This document shows positions 39,101-48,242 of a DNA stretch of 64,000 nucleotides, piece after piece (position 1 is the stretch's first letter; each line of letters opens with the position of its first letter). The stretch is taken from NCBI GenBank assembly GCA_017744735.1, contig JAGIAR010000007.1:248001-312000 (forward strand), written 5' to 3'. The DNA is from Novosphingobium sp. Lineage in GTDB: Bacteria > Pseudomonadota > Alphaproteobacteria > Sphingomonadales > Sphingomonadaceae. The notes beneath the pieces are model-generated. The model was not told the DNA's origin. It saw only the letters and a program-made list of their open reading frames with translations, and did not search any database. Both the position numbers and the translations under genes were made by a program.

Positions 39101-39317
39101 GCACCTGCTCGCGCGGGCCGATCGATTCGATGGTGTAGCGCGCCTGGACGCCGAGCCTGTCGAGCTGGCCGGTGATGAAATCGGCCGCCAGCCGCTCGCG
39201 CGAAAGCCACGCCCAGCTCAGCCCGGCGACCACCAGCAGCGCCAGCGCCGCCGCCATGCGCCGCGCGAGCCTGCGGCGGGGCGCCGGCACGGAAACCTCG
39301 TCGATCTGCTCCGCCAT
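36126..39317 (-). CDS. ydbH: YdbH-family AsmA-like intermembrane lipid transport protein
   Basis: 1063 aa from ATG 39317, against about 880 in E. coli. A basic N-terminus (RRRLARR) leads into one inner-membrane anchor helix (about 20-38). Beyond this lies a very long periplasmic beta-rich body with the DUF748/AsmA-like C-terminal block (GTLTARPPGGNIAYVGAL, then MLKSLDYRAMEISLGGSLSGE). Such proteins form a hydrophobic groove that moves phospholipids to the outer membrane, partly redundant with TamB and YhdP. Coupled to ynbE by an ATGA overlap and divergent from radC. Confidence 0.9.
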   Translation of the reverse strand: MAEQIDEVSVPAPRRRLARRMAAALALLVVAGLSWAWLSRERLAADFITGQLDRLGVQARYTIESIGPREQVLSHIVIGDPARPDLTIERLEVEIEPRWPLVGISAIRAVRPRLYGSYRNGKLSFGALDKLLFGGTSKEPFRLPDMDAGVEDARALIESDYGPVGIKLQGAGNLRSGFKGIVAANAPQLAYGTCRAQRATLYGAIGVDNVQPGFTGPLRLGALACDGGPALQGAGLQLDATLDRDFRGFEGSGGLTGDALAWGGNRAAGFGGTGRVAWRKGALTAQYDLALERIATPQLALARLGLKGSARMRQGLEVQADVAGAGIRPGPGLDRALGGYARAASGTLLGPMLAQIRTALAREGRGSALSANLTLRRTGKTMSLVMPEGRLRGSGGDTLLAVSNLQLSEAGAAPPRFAGNFSTGGTGLPRIAGRMERGAKGELLLRMRMAEYRAGRGTLELPELVVAQGTGGKLGFAGRVRASGAIPGGEARGLTLPIQGSWSSAAGLALWNRCTAVAFDRLTLSSLALDRRSLTLCPPTGGAILRSDAGGTRIAAGAPSLELSGHLGETPLRLATGPVGLAWPGNLVARNIEVGLGATDAPSQFRIAAIDAKIASQIAGHFSGTDVLLYAVPLDVLGAQGNWRFADGRLELTGGAFTLQDRTRPGRFEPLAARDATLTLADNRIVAHADLRNPKSDRLVTTADIAHDLGSGTGHADLAVPGILFDGTLQPNMLTGLALGVVADVKGTVTGTGRIDWNAQGVTSHGSFTTDKLDFAAAFGPVEGVAGTIRFTDLLGLVTAPDQRITIQSFNPGIAVDSGALRYQIEPGYRMVVLGGSWPFVGGTLELQPTATVLTAPEERRFTIRLTGVDAAQFIARMGLANLSATGIFDGTVPLVFDQNGGRIDNGTLTARPPGGNIAYVGALTYEDMSPMANYAFAMLKSLDYRAMEISLGGSLSGEIVTHVRFDGIRQGAGTSKNILTRQIAKLPIRFNVNIRAPFYQLIGNLKSMYDPAYVRDPKALGLIDANGRIVQNPAPPPLPAVKPEDLPQADDTIQRPESEPMP

Positions 39318-39396
39318 TCGCTCACACTTGCGCGAATGGGCGGCCAAAGGCAATGCAGAGCCGCGGGAACGCCGAGCGGTGGGATGGACCGGGGGT

Positions 39397-40095
39397 GTGC
39401 GAGTGGCGGCAGGCGGAGACAGCGAGAACCCCAATGCAGGCCACCGCGCGCGGCTGCGCAGGCGGCTGCTGACCGGCGGGGCCGAGGCGCTGGCCGACTA
39501 CGAAGTGCTCGAATATCTCCTCGCCACCGCCCGCCCGCGGATCGACACCAAGCCCATCGCGCGGGCGCTGATCGCGCGCTTCGGTTCGCTCGCGGGGGTG
39601 CTCAACGCCGATCCCGCCACCCTCGCCGCCCATCCCGGCATGGGCGAGAGCTCGGCCGCCGCGCTCAAGATCGTCGCCCTCGCCGCCCGCCGCCTCGCCC
39701 GCCAGGAAGTGCGCGACGCGCCGGTGCTGGGGAGCTGGCAGGCGCTGCTCGACTATCTCCATATCGACATGGCGCATCTGACGGTCGAGCGGGTGCGGGT
39801 GCTCTATCTCGACACGCGCAACCGCCTGATCCTCGACGACCACGTCGGCGACGGCTCGATCGACGAGGCCGCGATCCACCCGCGCGAAGTGATCCGCCGC
39901 GGGCTCGACCTGGGCGCGACCGCGCTGATCCTGGTCCACAACCACCCGTCCGGCTCGCCCGAACCGAGCCGCGCCGACATCCAGATCACCCAGCGCATCG
40001 CCGAGGCCGGTCGGCTATTGGGGATCGTGGTGCACGATCATGTGATCATCGGGCGCGAAGGGCATGTGAGTTTGAAGGCGAAGGGGTTGGTTTAG
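39397..40095 (+). CDS. radC: RadC/JAMM-domain protein
   Basis: About 232 aa if begun at GTG 39397; GTG 39403 and GTG 39379 are alternatives and no ATG is well placed. The UPF0758 layout has an N-terminal HhH-like helical domain (GHRARLRRRLLTGGAEALADYE, with FGSLAGVLNADPATLAAHPGMG). The MPN+/JAMM metal motif is HNHPSGSPEPSRAD with an upstream Glu in the VRVLYLDTRN region. Despite the name, a role in recombinational repair has not been confirmed. Divergent from ydbH. Confidence 0.92.
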   Translation: MRVAAGGDSENPNAGHRARLRRRLLTGGAEALADYEVLEYLLATARPRIDTKPIARALIARFGSLAGVLNADPATLAAHPGMGESSAAALKIVALAARRLARQEVRDAPVLGSWQALLDYLHIDMAHLTVERVRVLYLDTRNRLILDDHVGDGSIDEAAIHPREVIRRGLDLGATALILVHNHPSGSPEPSRADIQITQRIAEAGRLLGIVVHDHVIIGREGHVSLKAKGLV

Positions 40096-40169
40096 GGCGC
40101 AATTCGGTGACGGCTTGCCCTTCACCTCACAGGTCGCGCCAATTGCGTCATACGCCGCGCGTGCAAAGA

Positions 40170-42980
40170 TTACGGCGCCTCGATCCCGTACCGCGCATAG
40201 GTCGCCTTCACGGCTGGGCTGATCCGCAGGGCCTGTGCGATGTCCTTGCCGCCCGCATCCTTGTCGCCGAGCCGGGTCCTGACGATCCCGCGCATGTAGA
40301 GCGTCGGGGCGAGGCCCGGTTCGTTGCTGAGCGCGGCGTTGTAGTCGGCCAGCGCGTCCTGCAGCCGGCCGAGGCGGAAATAGGCCATCGCGCGGCTGTC
40401 GAGCACCGGCGGCGCCCATTCGGCGTTCTCGACCGCCTTGGTGCATTGCTGGAGCAGCTTGTCCTGCTCGAGGTTCCATGCCCCCATCGTCCAGCACACG
40501 CCGTTGAGCAGGCCCGGATCGCCCGGACGCTCGGCCAGCACCTGATCGAGCAGCGCCAGCGCGTCGGCGGGCTTGCCCGCCATGCCGAGGATCTCGGCCT
40601 TGGCCGAGACCGCCGAGACGCGGTTCTCCGCATCGTCCTGATAGGTATCGACCAGTTCCAGCGCCTCGTCGTACTTGCCGAGCTGGGCGAGCGCGCTGGC
40701 CTCGGCGATGCCGTTGGCGGGGCTCGGATCGAGCTCGAAGGCCGCGCGCGTATCGGCCAGCGCCTCGGCATAGCGGCCGATCTCGCCGTAATAATGCGCG
40801 CGGGTGAGATAGGCGGCGGCGCTCGGCTGGACCGCGATGCCGGCGGTCATGTCGGCGATCGCCCCGTCCCAGTCGAGCGTCTGGAAGCGGAAGGCGGAGC
40901 GCAGCATGTAGCCGGCCGCGTCGCGGTCCTTGGGGTCCTTCTTCGCATCCTCGGCGATCAATTGCGCGAACGCGGCCTCGAGCGCGGCATAGCGCTTGCC
41001 GTCGGCGGGACCCGCGTCCCACGAGCGCCGGGCGTCGGCGGGAGCGAGCACGCTCAGCTTGCCCCCGGCGAAGCGCGCCGCCTTGGCCTTCTCCGCCGGC
41101 AGCGCCGCCGGATCGATCTCGGTCATGGTCGAGGAGAGGCGCTCCTTGACCTTCAGCGTATCGCCGGCGATCGCCGCGTCGCGGGTGATGGTGGCGCCGG
41201 CGATCTCGCTGTTGACCACCTCGCGCCCCTGCAGCGTGTAGTTCCTGCCCCCGTCGGGCAGCTTCACCGTAAGATCGGTGTCCATCACGAAGGGCCCGGC
41301 CATCTGCACCGGCACGTCCTTCCACGCCGGCCGCGCGCGGTCGGGCGAAAAGGCGAAGCCGCTGGCCGGCAGCCCGGGCAGCGCCTCGCGGGCGGTGCCG
41401 CGTTCGAACTGCCACATCGGCATCGTCAGCCCGCGGGCGGTGATGGTGGCCTTCGCCCCGTCCTCGTCATAGGCCAGCGAATAGTCGAGCAGGTTGCTCT
41501 GGCCGAGCACCGAGCCGAGCGCGCGCTCGGCGAAGGTCCGCCGGGCCTGTTCGCTCGGCTGCGCGATCATCGAGCGGATGCTCGCGCCGACCGGCCCGTA
41601 GACCTCGATCGTCGCATCGTAGAGCGCCATCATGTCGACCCCGGCCGACTGGTCGAGCACCAGCTTGAGCGTCTGGTCGGGATGGGTCACCGGGCGCTGC
41701 ACCATCGGCACCAGGTCCGACCCGTCCTTGGTCACCGGCAGGGCATAGCGGAACGGGGGCACTTCGCCGATGTTCCACAGCCGCGAGCCGGACGAGGTTC
41801 CGTCGAGCCAGTAGGTCTCGCCCCCGATCTGCGCCCGCACGATCACATGGTCGAAATCGGCCGGCATCGGCAGCAGCTCCGGTGCCGAATCGCCGTCCGA
41901 ATGGTGGACCGCAACCGCATCCGCCTGGATTCCCATTTCGCGCAGCATCGCCAGCAGCAGCAGCGACTTGGCCTTGCAATCGCCGTAGCGCAGCTTCCAC
42001 GTGTCCGCGGGCCGCTGGGGAATGTAGTTCCCGCCGTCGAGCCCGTTGGCGAGATAGCTGATGTCGTCCTGCACGATCCGCAGCGCCAGCGCGGCGCGGG
42101 TCAGCGGATCGGCGGTCTGCTGCTCGATGCCGGCGATCTTGCCCGCGATCTCGCCCCCTTTGGCGATCGAGCCCTCGGTCCCGAAATGCTTGGCCAGCGT
42201 GCGCGAGACCTCGGCCCACGAGGTAAAGCTGCCGACCTGCAGCAGCGGCGGGCGGCGGAAGCGCGGCGGCGCGTCCATTGGCATGTCGGGCTGGTCGGGC
42301 AGCGGATAGGCGATCTCGACCGTCTCGAACCCGTCCTTCAGCACCGGCTGCGGCGTCGCGACCCCCGGCCCGGCCTGCCATTTCATCGGCGCGCCTTCGG
42401 GCCACGACACGCGCACCCGGCCCGATCCGACCGCGAACTTGCCCGCGGGCAGCGCGTCGAGCGACTGGACCTTGTCGCCCAGCGCCTGGTCCGCCTGGAC
42501 CGTGGTATAGGCGAGCCGCAGCACGTCGCCGACCCTGAGGCCCGGCACCGCCATCGTCGCGGTCAGCATCCCGTCGATGCTGCGCTGCTCGAGTTGCGCC
42601 TCGCGCCGCAGCACGATGAATTTCGCGCCTTCCTTGAGCACGTCGACCACCTGGCCGCCGCGCAGGATCTCCACCCGGTTGACGATCAGGTCGCCCTTGT
42701 CGGGAATCCACGAGGCGGAGAGCGTGCCGGCCGCGGTGAGCGTGTCGGGATTGTCGATCCGGTAGGCGAGATCGCTGTAATCCCACACCTTGCCACCCTC
42801 GAGCCGCTTCTGCGTGTCGAGCAGCACGATCGTCGGCGCCGCGGCGAGCTGCTTGGCGGTGAGCTCGACCGGCTGCACCCAGGCCGGCGGCGCATCGTAG
42901 AGCGGCTCGCCCCCGGCAAGCGCCGGCGCGGCGCCGCACAGCAGGAGCGTCATCAGGCCGAAGCGGCAGGCGCGTGTCAT
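40170..42980 (-). CDS. DUF3857 / transglutaminase-like / TPR periplasmic protein
   Basis: 936 aa from ATG 42980, chosen because GGGGA lies 8 bases upstream; an ATG at 42998 is weaker. Signal peptide MTRACRFGLMTLLLCG, cut near ALAGGE. Domain order is DUF3857 (about 35-250), then a transglutaminase-like core with Cys335 (YGDCKAKS), His378 (DFDHVIV) and Asp393 (YWLDGTS). A beta domain follows, with TPR-like repeats from about 690 to the end. The complete Cys-His-Asp triad suggests an active peptidase, amidase or transglutaminase. Function unknown; convergent with radC. Confidence 0.88.
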   Translation of the reverse strand: MTRACRFGLMTLLLCGAAPALAGGEPLYDAPPAWVQPVELTAKQLAAAPTIVLLDTQKRLEGGKVWDYSDLAYRIDNPDTLTAAGTLSASWIPDKGDLIVNRVEILRGGQVVDVLKEGAKFIVLRREAQLEQRSIDGMLTATMAVPGLRVGDVLRLAYTTVQADQALGDKVQSLDALPAGKFAVGSGRVRVSWPEGAPMKWQAGPGVATPQPVLKDGFETVEIAYPLPDQPDMPMDAPPRFRRPPLLQVGSFTSWAEVSRTLAKHFGTEGSIAKGGEIAGKIAGIEQQTADPLTRAALALRIVQDDISYLANGLDGGNYIPQRPADTWKLRYGDCKAKSLLLLAMLREMGIQADAVAVHHSDGDSAPELLPMPADFDHVIVRAQIGGETYWLDGTSSGSRLWNIGEVPPFRYALPVTKDGSDLVPMVQRPVTHPDQTLKLVLDQSAGVDMMALYDATIEVYGPVGASIRSMIAQPSEQARRTFAERALGSVLGQSNLLDYSLAYDEDGAKATITARGLTMPMWQFERGTAREALPGLPASGFAFSPDRARPAWKDVPVQMAGPFVMDTDLTVKLPDGGRNYTLQGREVVNSEIAGATITRDAAIAGDTLKVKERLSSTMTEIDPAALPAEKAKAARFAGGKLSVLAPADARRSWDAGPADGKRYAALEAAFAQLIAEDAKKDPKDRDAAGYMLRSAFRFQTLDWDGAIADMTAGIAVQPSAAAYLTRAHYYGEIGRYAEALADTRAAFELDPSPANGIAEASALAQLGKYDEALELVDTYQDDAENRVSAVSAKAEILGMAGKPADALALLDQVLAERPGDPGLLNGVCWTMGAWNLEQDKLLQQCTKAVENAEWAPPVLDSRAMAYFRLGRLQDALADYNAALSNEPGLAPTLYMRGIVRTRLGDKDAGGKDIAQALRISPAVKATYARYGIEAP

Positions 42981-43119
42981 TCGGTAATCCCCGTTCATGC
43001 GTTCGTTTTTGGCAGAGCGCCGGTCGGCGGGCAATGCCGTGAACGCTGAGTGCCACGGTTGGCTTAACCAATCCCCGCACGCCGCAAGAGCAATTCACGC
43101 GCGCGTTCGAGGCACGGGC

Positions 43120-43150
43120 TTGACTCCGTACTACGGTACGGATGCTATCT
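43120..43150 (+). promoter_or_regulatory. MerR-type promoter/operator of copCD
   Basis: TTGACT (43120-43125) and CTATCT (43145-43150) are 19 bases apart, the stretched spacing typical of MerR-family promoters. The spacer holds the dyad TCCGTAC-TACG-GTACGGA (43125-43142), perfect 7-base arms. These arms match the mercury-type MerR operator as I recall it from Tn21/Tn501, not the usual CueR site (ACCTTCC-N7-GGAAGGT). No merR-like gene adjoins. Confidence 0.7.
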
Positions 43151-43184
43151 GAGGGTCGGCGGTGCGCCTGAAAGGATTATTGCG

Positions 43185-43544
43185 ATGAACCCACGATCCC
43201 TTGCTTCGGCGATCGCCGCGGCATCCCTGCTGGCGACGGCCGCCCCGGCGCTCGCCCATGCCAAGCTGGTCAAGTCCGACCCGGCCGCCAACGCCACGGT
43301 CCATCCCGATCTCAAGACCATCACCCTGACCTTCGACGATCCGCTGGTCGCGGCGTTCTCGAAATTCACCCTGGCGATGCCGGGCATGGCGATGCCGGTG
43401 AAGACCGCGGTCTCGGCCGATTCGAAGCGTATCGTCGGCACGCTGCCCAAGCCGCTGATGAAGGGCACCTATACCGTCGCCTGGACCGCCGCCACGAAGG
43501 ACGGGCACAAGACCACCGGCACGGTGAAGTTCAAGGTCGCCTGA
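43185..43544 (+). CDS. copC: CopC-family periplasmic copper-binding protein
   Basis: 119 aa, with AAAGGA 10 bases upstream. Signal peptide cut at ALA-His25, so the mature protein begins with His. The Cu(II) site is His25, Asp106 and His108 (KDGHKTTG), as in CopC. A Met-rich stretch (AMPGMAM, about 64-70) could hold Cu(I). Copper carrier, probably delivering to CopD, whose gene follows after 2 bases. A MerR-type promoter lies just upstream. Confidence 0.93.
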   Translation: MNPRSLASAIAAASLLATAAPALAHAKLVKSDPAANATVHPDLKTITLTFDDPLVAAFSKFTLAMPGMAMPVKTAVSADSKRIVGTLPKPLMKGTYTVAWTAATKDGHKTTGTVKFKVA

Positions 43545-43546
43545 CG

Positions 43547-44449
43547 ATGCCGGAGCCGTCGGGGATCGAGCCGGCGGTGATTTGCATCCGGCTGGTGCAA
43601 TATGCCGGAGCAGCGGCTCTGATGGGGTCGTCGCTGCTGTTCGTTTACGCCGTGCCGGGCGGCTTGCCGGCGGACGACGCGCGGCGCGCGCGCCGATGGA
43701 TCGCGTTTGCCGCCGCGCTGCTGGCGATCGCCTCGCTGCTGGCGATCGCGCTGCAGGGCAGCCTGTTCGGCGGCTCGCTGGCCGACGGCTTTACCTCCGA
43801 AAGCTTCATGCTGGTGGCCTCGTCGATGAGCCTCGGCACGGCGGCGCTGGTGCGGGCGGGGCTGGCCGCCCTCGCCTGCCTCGCGCTGCTTGCCCTGCCG
43901 GTCGGGCGCGCGGGCTTCCTCGCCGCCGGAACGCTCGGCACCCTCGCCGCCGCCAGTCTCGCCTGGCTCGGCCACGGCGCCTCGCGCGACGGCTGGCTGC
44001 CGATCGGCGGCGACGTGCTGCATGTCCTCGCGGCGAGCCTGTGGATCGGCGCGCTGTTCGGCTTCGCGCCGCTGCTGCGCGGGGCGCGCGAGGAGGCGGG
44101 AATCGCGCGGCTGCGCGTGGCGCTCGACCGTTTTTCCGCGCTCGGCCTGCCGCTGGTCGCGGTGCTGGCGCTGAGCGGCGCGGCGAATACGCTGTATGTG
44201 GTCGGCCCCGATCATCTCGGCGGGCTGCCCTCCACCCCCTACGGCCGCCTGCTGCTGGCCAAGCTCGCCGCCTTCGCCGCGATGCTGGCGCTGGCGGCGC
44301 TCAACCGCTGGCGGCTGACCCCGGCGCTGGCGCGGCGCGAGGGTGGCAGCGCGGGCCGACTGCGCGCGAGCGTCGGGATCGAAGCGGCGCTCGGAGCGGC
44401 GGTGCTGGCGCTGGTGGCCTGGCTGGGGACGCTGGAGCCGTTCGTTTAG
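43547..44449 (+). CDS. copD: CopD-family copper import membrane protein
   Basis: 300 aa with about 8 hydrophobic segments. The conserved copD block is near the middle and end: LGHGASRDGWLPIGGDVLHVLAAS with several His, ASLWIGALFGF, then TPYGRLLLAKLAAFAAML and LAALNRWRL. CopD proteins take up copper across the inner membrane with CopC. Follows copC by 2 bases in a two-gene operon. Confidence 0.92.
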   Translation: MPEPSGIEPAVICIRLVQYAGAAALMGSSLLFVYAVPGGLPADDARRARRWIAFAAALLAIASLLAIALQGSLFGGSLADGFTSESFMLVASSMSLGTAALVRAGLAALACLALLALPVGRAGFLAAGTLGTLAAASLAWLGHGASRDGWLPIGGDVLHVLAASLWIGALFGFAPLLRGAREEAGIARLRVALDRFSALGLPLVAVLALSGAANTLYVVGPDHLGGLPSTPYGRLLLAKLAAFAAMLALAALNRWRLTPALARREGGSAGRLRASVGIEAALGAAVLALVAWLGTLEPFV

Positions 44450-44534
44450 CGCCTCGCTGGTTCACGACTGAAAGAAGCGCCGCAAAACCGTTTTCCTACA
44501 CGCCGCGAATCTGCCACCCTTCGCTCCTTTCCAG

Positions 44535-44570
44535 AAGCCGCGCCGCAAGCGCGGCTTTCGCGTTTTCGGG
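44535..44570 (+). terminator. Probable terminator after copD
   Basis: AAGCCGCGC-cgcaa-GCGCGGCTT is a perfect 9-base stem, followed by TTCGCGTTTTC. It lies about 90 bases beyond the copD stop in the 258-base gap before purB. The rest of that gap holds no recognisable gene. Confidence 0.6.
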
Positions 44571-44707
44571 AGCCCGCCTATGGCAATGCAAACCCCCTCC
44601 CCCGCATGTGTTTCATCAACTTGCATTTCGCGCAACATAGCCGCGGCTTGCCTTCGCGGCGCGCGCGCCCTAGCGGCTGCTGCATCCTGCACATCGGAGT
44701 TTGTTGA

Positions 44708-46018
<1,311 letters not shown>

Positions 46019-46073
46019 CTCGGCTCCGTATTGTCCCTAGGTTCGGGCAGTTGAACGAAGAGGAGAACGAACG

Positions 46074-46382
46074 ATGAGCATCATCAAGACGATCCTCTGG
46101 ACCCTGTTCGGCATCGCTGTGCTGATATTCTCATGGGCCAACTGGAAGACCAGGGTCACGGTCCTGATCTGGGAAAACATCGTCGTCGACACCAATGTTC
46201 CGGCCCTGGTCATCGTATCGTTCCTTGCCGGGCTGGTGCCGACCTGGCTGATCCTGCGGGGCACGCGCTGGCAGCTGCGCCGGCGGATCAACTCGCTTGA
46301 GACCGCGGTGCGCAGTTCGGTCGCATCGAAGCCGGAAAACCCGGCACCGGCGCCGGACAGCCCCGCCCCGCCCCAGATTTGA
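46074..46382 (+). CDS. lapA: LapA-domain (DUF1049) inner-membrane protein
   Basis: 102 aa. Two membrane helices, IIKTILWTLFGIAVLIFSWA and ALVIVSFLAGLVPTWLIL, are separated by a short loop (WKTRVTVLIWENIVVD), then a basic helix (RWQLRRRINSLE) and a Pro-rich tail. This resembles LapA/YciS, which in E. coli works with LapB and FtsH in control of LPS synthesis. A lapA-pyrF order, as here, is frequent. Its stop lies 8 bases before the chosen pyrF start. Confidence 0.82.
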   Translation: MSIIKTILWTLFGIAVLIFSWANWKTRVTVLIWENIVVDTNVPALVIVSFLAGLVPTWLILRGTRWQLRRRINSLETAVRSSVASKPENPAPAPDSPAPPQI

Positions 46383-46390
46383 GAGGATAT

Positions 46391-47065
46391 GTGAGCAACC
46401 CCGTCTATCTCGCTCTCGACGTTCCGCAACTCGACGCCGCGCGGGCCCTGGCTGAAAAGGTCAAGGCGCATGTCGGCGGGCTCAAGCTCGGGCTCGAATT
46501 CTTCTGCGCCCACGGCCACCACGGGGTGCACGAGATCGCCCATGTCGGCCTGCCGATCTTCCTCGATCTCAAGCTGCACGACATTCCCAACACCGTCGCC
46601 GGCGCGATGCAGGCGATCCACGTGCTCGAACCGGCGATCGTGACCATCCACGCCAGCGGCGGGCGGGCGATGATGGAGGACGCGAAGGCCGCGGCGGGCG
46701 AGCATTGCAAGGTGGTCGCGGTGACCATGCTGACCAGCCTCGACGAGCGCGACCTCGCCCGCACCGGGGTCGGCGGCAGCGCGCACGACCAGGTGATGCG
46801 GCTGGCCGAGCTGGCGGAAAGCGCCGGGCTCGACGGGATCGTCTGCTCGGGCCACGAAGTCGGCGCGGTCCACGGCCAGTGGAAGGACGGCTTCTTCGTC
46901 GTCCCCGGCCTGCGCCTGCCCGACGGCCACAAGGGCGACCAGAAGCGCACCGTCACTCCGCGCGAGGCGCGCGACAGCGGCGCGAGCGTGCTGGTGGTCG
47001 GCCGCCCGATCAGCCGCGCGGAAGACCCGCTCAAGGCCGCGCGCGCGATCGAGGCGACGCTCTAG
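46391..47065 (+). CDS. pyrF: Orotidine 5'-phosphate decarboxylase
   Basis: 224 aa. I start at GTG 46391, with AGAGGA just upstream; a TTG at 46379 overlapping the lapA stop is the alternative. Last step of UMP synthesis. Motifs: VYLALDVPQ, the catalytic block IFLDLKLHDIPNTV, VTIHASGGRAMM and the phosphate-binding LVVGRPISRAEDP. Complete TIM barrel of normal length. Convergent with the lipoprotein gene, whose stop is 6 bases away. Confidence 0.95.
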   Translation: MSNPVYLALDVPQLDAARALAEKVKAHVGGLKLGLEFFCAHGHHGVHEIAHVGLPIFLDLKLHDIPNTVAGAMQAIHVLEPAIVTIHASGGRAMMEDAKAAAGEHCKVVAVTMLTSLDERDLARTGVGGSAHDQVMRLAELAESAGLDGIVCSGHEVGAVHGQWKDGFFVVPGLRLPDGHKGDQKRTVTPREARDSGASVLVVGRPISRAEDPLKAARAIEATL

Positions 47066-47070
47066 GCGCC

Positions 47071-47490
47071 CTAATTGTAGATCAGCGCGGCCGACTGGAT
47101 GTTGTAGCCGAGCAGCTTGAGCGAGCCGCCCTCGCGGATATAGGTGAAGGTCTCCGCCCCATCGCCCTTCGCGAAGGTGGTCTTGGTGTTGATCACCACG
47201 GTGGAGACGCCGTTGTTGGTATTGGCCTGCCAGCCCTGCTGTTTCGACGTCTTCACCGTGCCGAGCTTGGAGTGGATCGCGGCGAGCAGTTTCTCGAAGT
47301 CGTCCTTGCCGCTGGCCTTGCGGAATTCGGTGGAGGTGGTGCTCCAGATCGCGTCATAGGCCTGCTTGTCGAAATTGCCGTGGAATTGCGCGATCTCGGC
47401 CGACGCATCCTCCATCGCCTGCTTCATCCCGCAGGAGGCGAGCAGCAGAGCGAAAGACAGGACAATCGCCGCGCGAAACCTTGCAGTCAT
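47071..47490 (-). CDS. Small lipoprotein, DUF4019/cystatin-like fold possible
   Basis: 139 aa from ATG 47490. The signal peptide ends in the lipobox LLASC (Cys20). The mature part has a helical start (QAMEDASAEIAQFHGNFDKQAYDAIW) and a beta-rich end (STVVINTKTTFAKGDGAETFTYIREGG). The pattern resembles small NTF2- or cystatin-like lipoproteins. Function unknown. It is divergent from trpF with a gap of about 60 bases. Confidence 0.72.
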   Translation of the reverse strand: MTARFRAAIVLSFALLLASCGMKQAMEDASAEIAQFHGNFDKQAYDAIWSTTSTEFRKASGKDDFEKLLAAIHSKLGTVKTSKQQGWQANTNNGVSTVVINTKTTFAKGDGAETFTYIREGGSLKLLGYNIQSAALIYN

Positions 47491-47549
47491 TTTCCCATTC
47501 CCCCACCTGTGCCAGTAACCCCGTGCGAAAATCCCAAATGGCGAGCCAA

Positions 47550-48191
47550 ATGACAAGCGTTGCGATCAAGATCTGCGGAATCACCACGGCCGAAGCGCTC
47601 GAAACGGCGATCGAGGCGCGCGCGGACTATGTCGGGTTCAATTTCTACGCGCCCAGCCCGCGCAACCTGCGGCTCAAGGAAGCCGCCGAGCTCGGCGCGC
47701 GCACCGCTGGGCGGATCGTCAAGGTCGGGGTGTTCGTCGACGCCGAGGACCAGGTGATCGGCGATGCGATCGCGGCGGCCGGGCTCGACGCGGTGCAGCT
47801 TCACGGAGCGGAAACGCCGCAGCGACTGGCGGAGCTCAAGAGCCGTTTCGGCCTGCCGCTGTGGAAAGCGCTGCCGATCTCGGCCGGGCGCGACGTCGGG
47901 CTGGCGACCGCCTATCAGGACGTGGCCGATTTCATCCTGTTCGACGCCAAGACCCCCAAAGGCGCGCTGCCGGGCGGCATGGGACTCGCCTTCGACTGGT
48001 CGCTGCTGGCGCTCTATCGCGGCGGGACGCCGTGGGGCGTCGCCGGCGGCTTGACCCCTGACAACGTCGCCGAGGCGATCGCGGTCACCCGGGCACCGCT
48101 GGTGGATACCTCGTCGGGGGTAGAGAGCGCGCCCGGCGTCAAGGACGTCGATCGCATCCGCGCCTTCTGCGCAGCGGTGCGCGCGCCATAG
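47550..48191 (+). CDS. trpF: Phosphoribosylanthranilate isomerase
   Basis: 213 aa from ATG 47550 (GGCGAG upstream); ATG 47538, four codons earlier, is equally possible. Third step of tryptophan synthesis. Motifs: VAIKICGITTAE with the catalytic Cys, YVGFNFYAPSPR, VQLHGAETP, LFDAKTPKGALPGG with the catalytic Asp, and WGVAGGLTPDNV. In many Alphaproteobacteria trpF directly precedes trpB; here a convergent outer-membrane protein gene lies between. Confidence 0.95.
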   Translation: MTSVAIKICGITTAEALETAIEARADYVGFNFYAPSPRNLRLKEAAELGARTAGRIVKVGVFVDAEDQVIGDAIAAAGLDAVQLHGAETPQRLAELKSRFGLPLWKALPISAGRDVGLATAYQDVADFILFDAKTPKGALPGGMGLAFDWSLLALYRGGTPWGVAGGLTPDNVAEAIAVTRAPLVDTSSGVESAPGVKDVDRIRAFCAAVRAP

Positions 48192-48230
48192 AAAAGGGGG
48201 CGGCCCGTCGCCGGACCGCCCCTGTCTTTC
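48192..48230. terminator. Bidirectional terminator between trpF and the porin-like gene
   Basis: GGGGCGG-c-CCG-tcgc-CGG-a-CCGCCCC forms a stem of 10 pairs with one mismatch. On the minus strand it ends in TTTTC, which suits the leftward outer-membrane protein gene; on the plus strand the T-run is interrupted (tgtctttc). Confidence 0.72.
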
Positions 48231-48242
48231 CGATCTGTCCGA

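Noticed and set aside
40096..40169. Inverted repeat CGCAATT/AATTGCG between radC and the TPR gene as a terminator
   Set aside because: Seven-base arms separated by a loop of about 35 bases with no T-run; too weak to report as a feature.
36171..43049. A 2292-codon open frame on the plus strand, antisense to ydbH and the DUF3857/TPR gene
   Set aside because: Arg/Ala/Gly-rich with no domain; it is a by-product of GC-rich codon bias opposite two well-supported genes.
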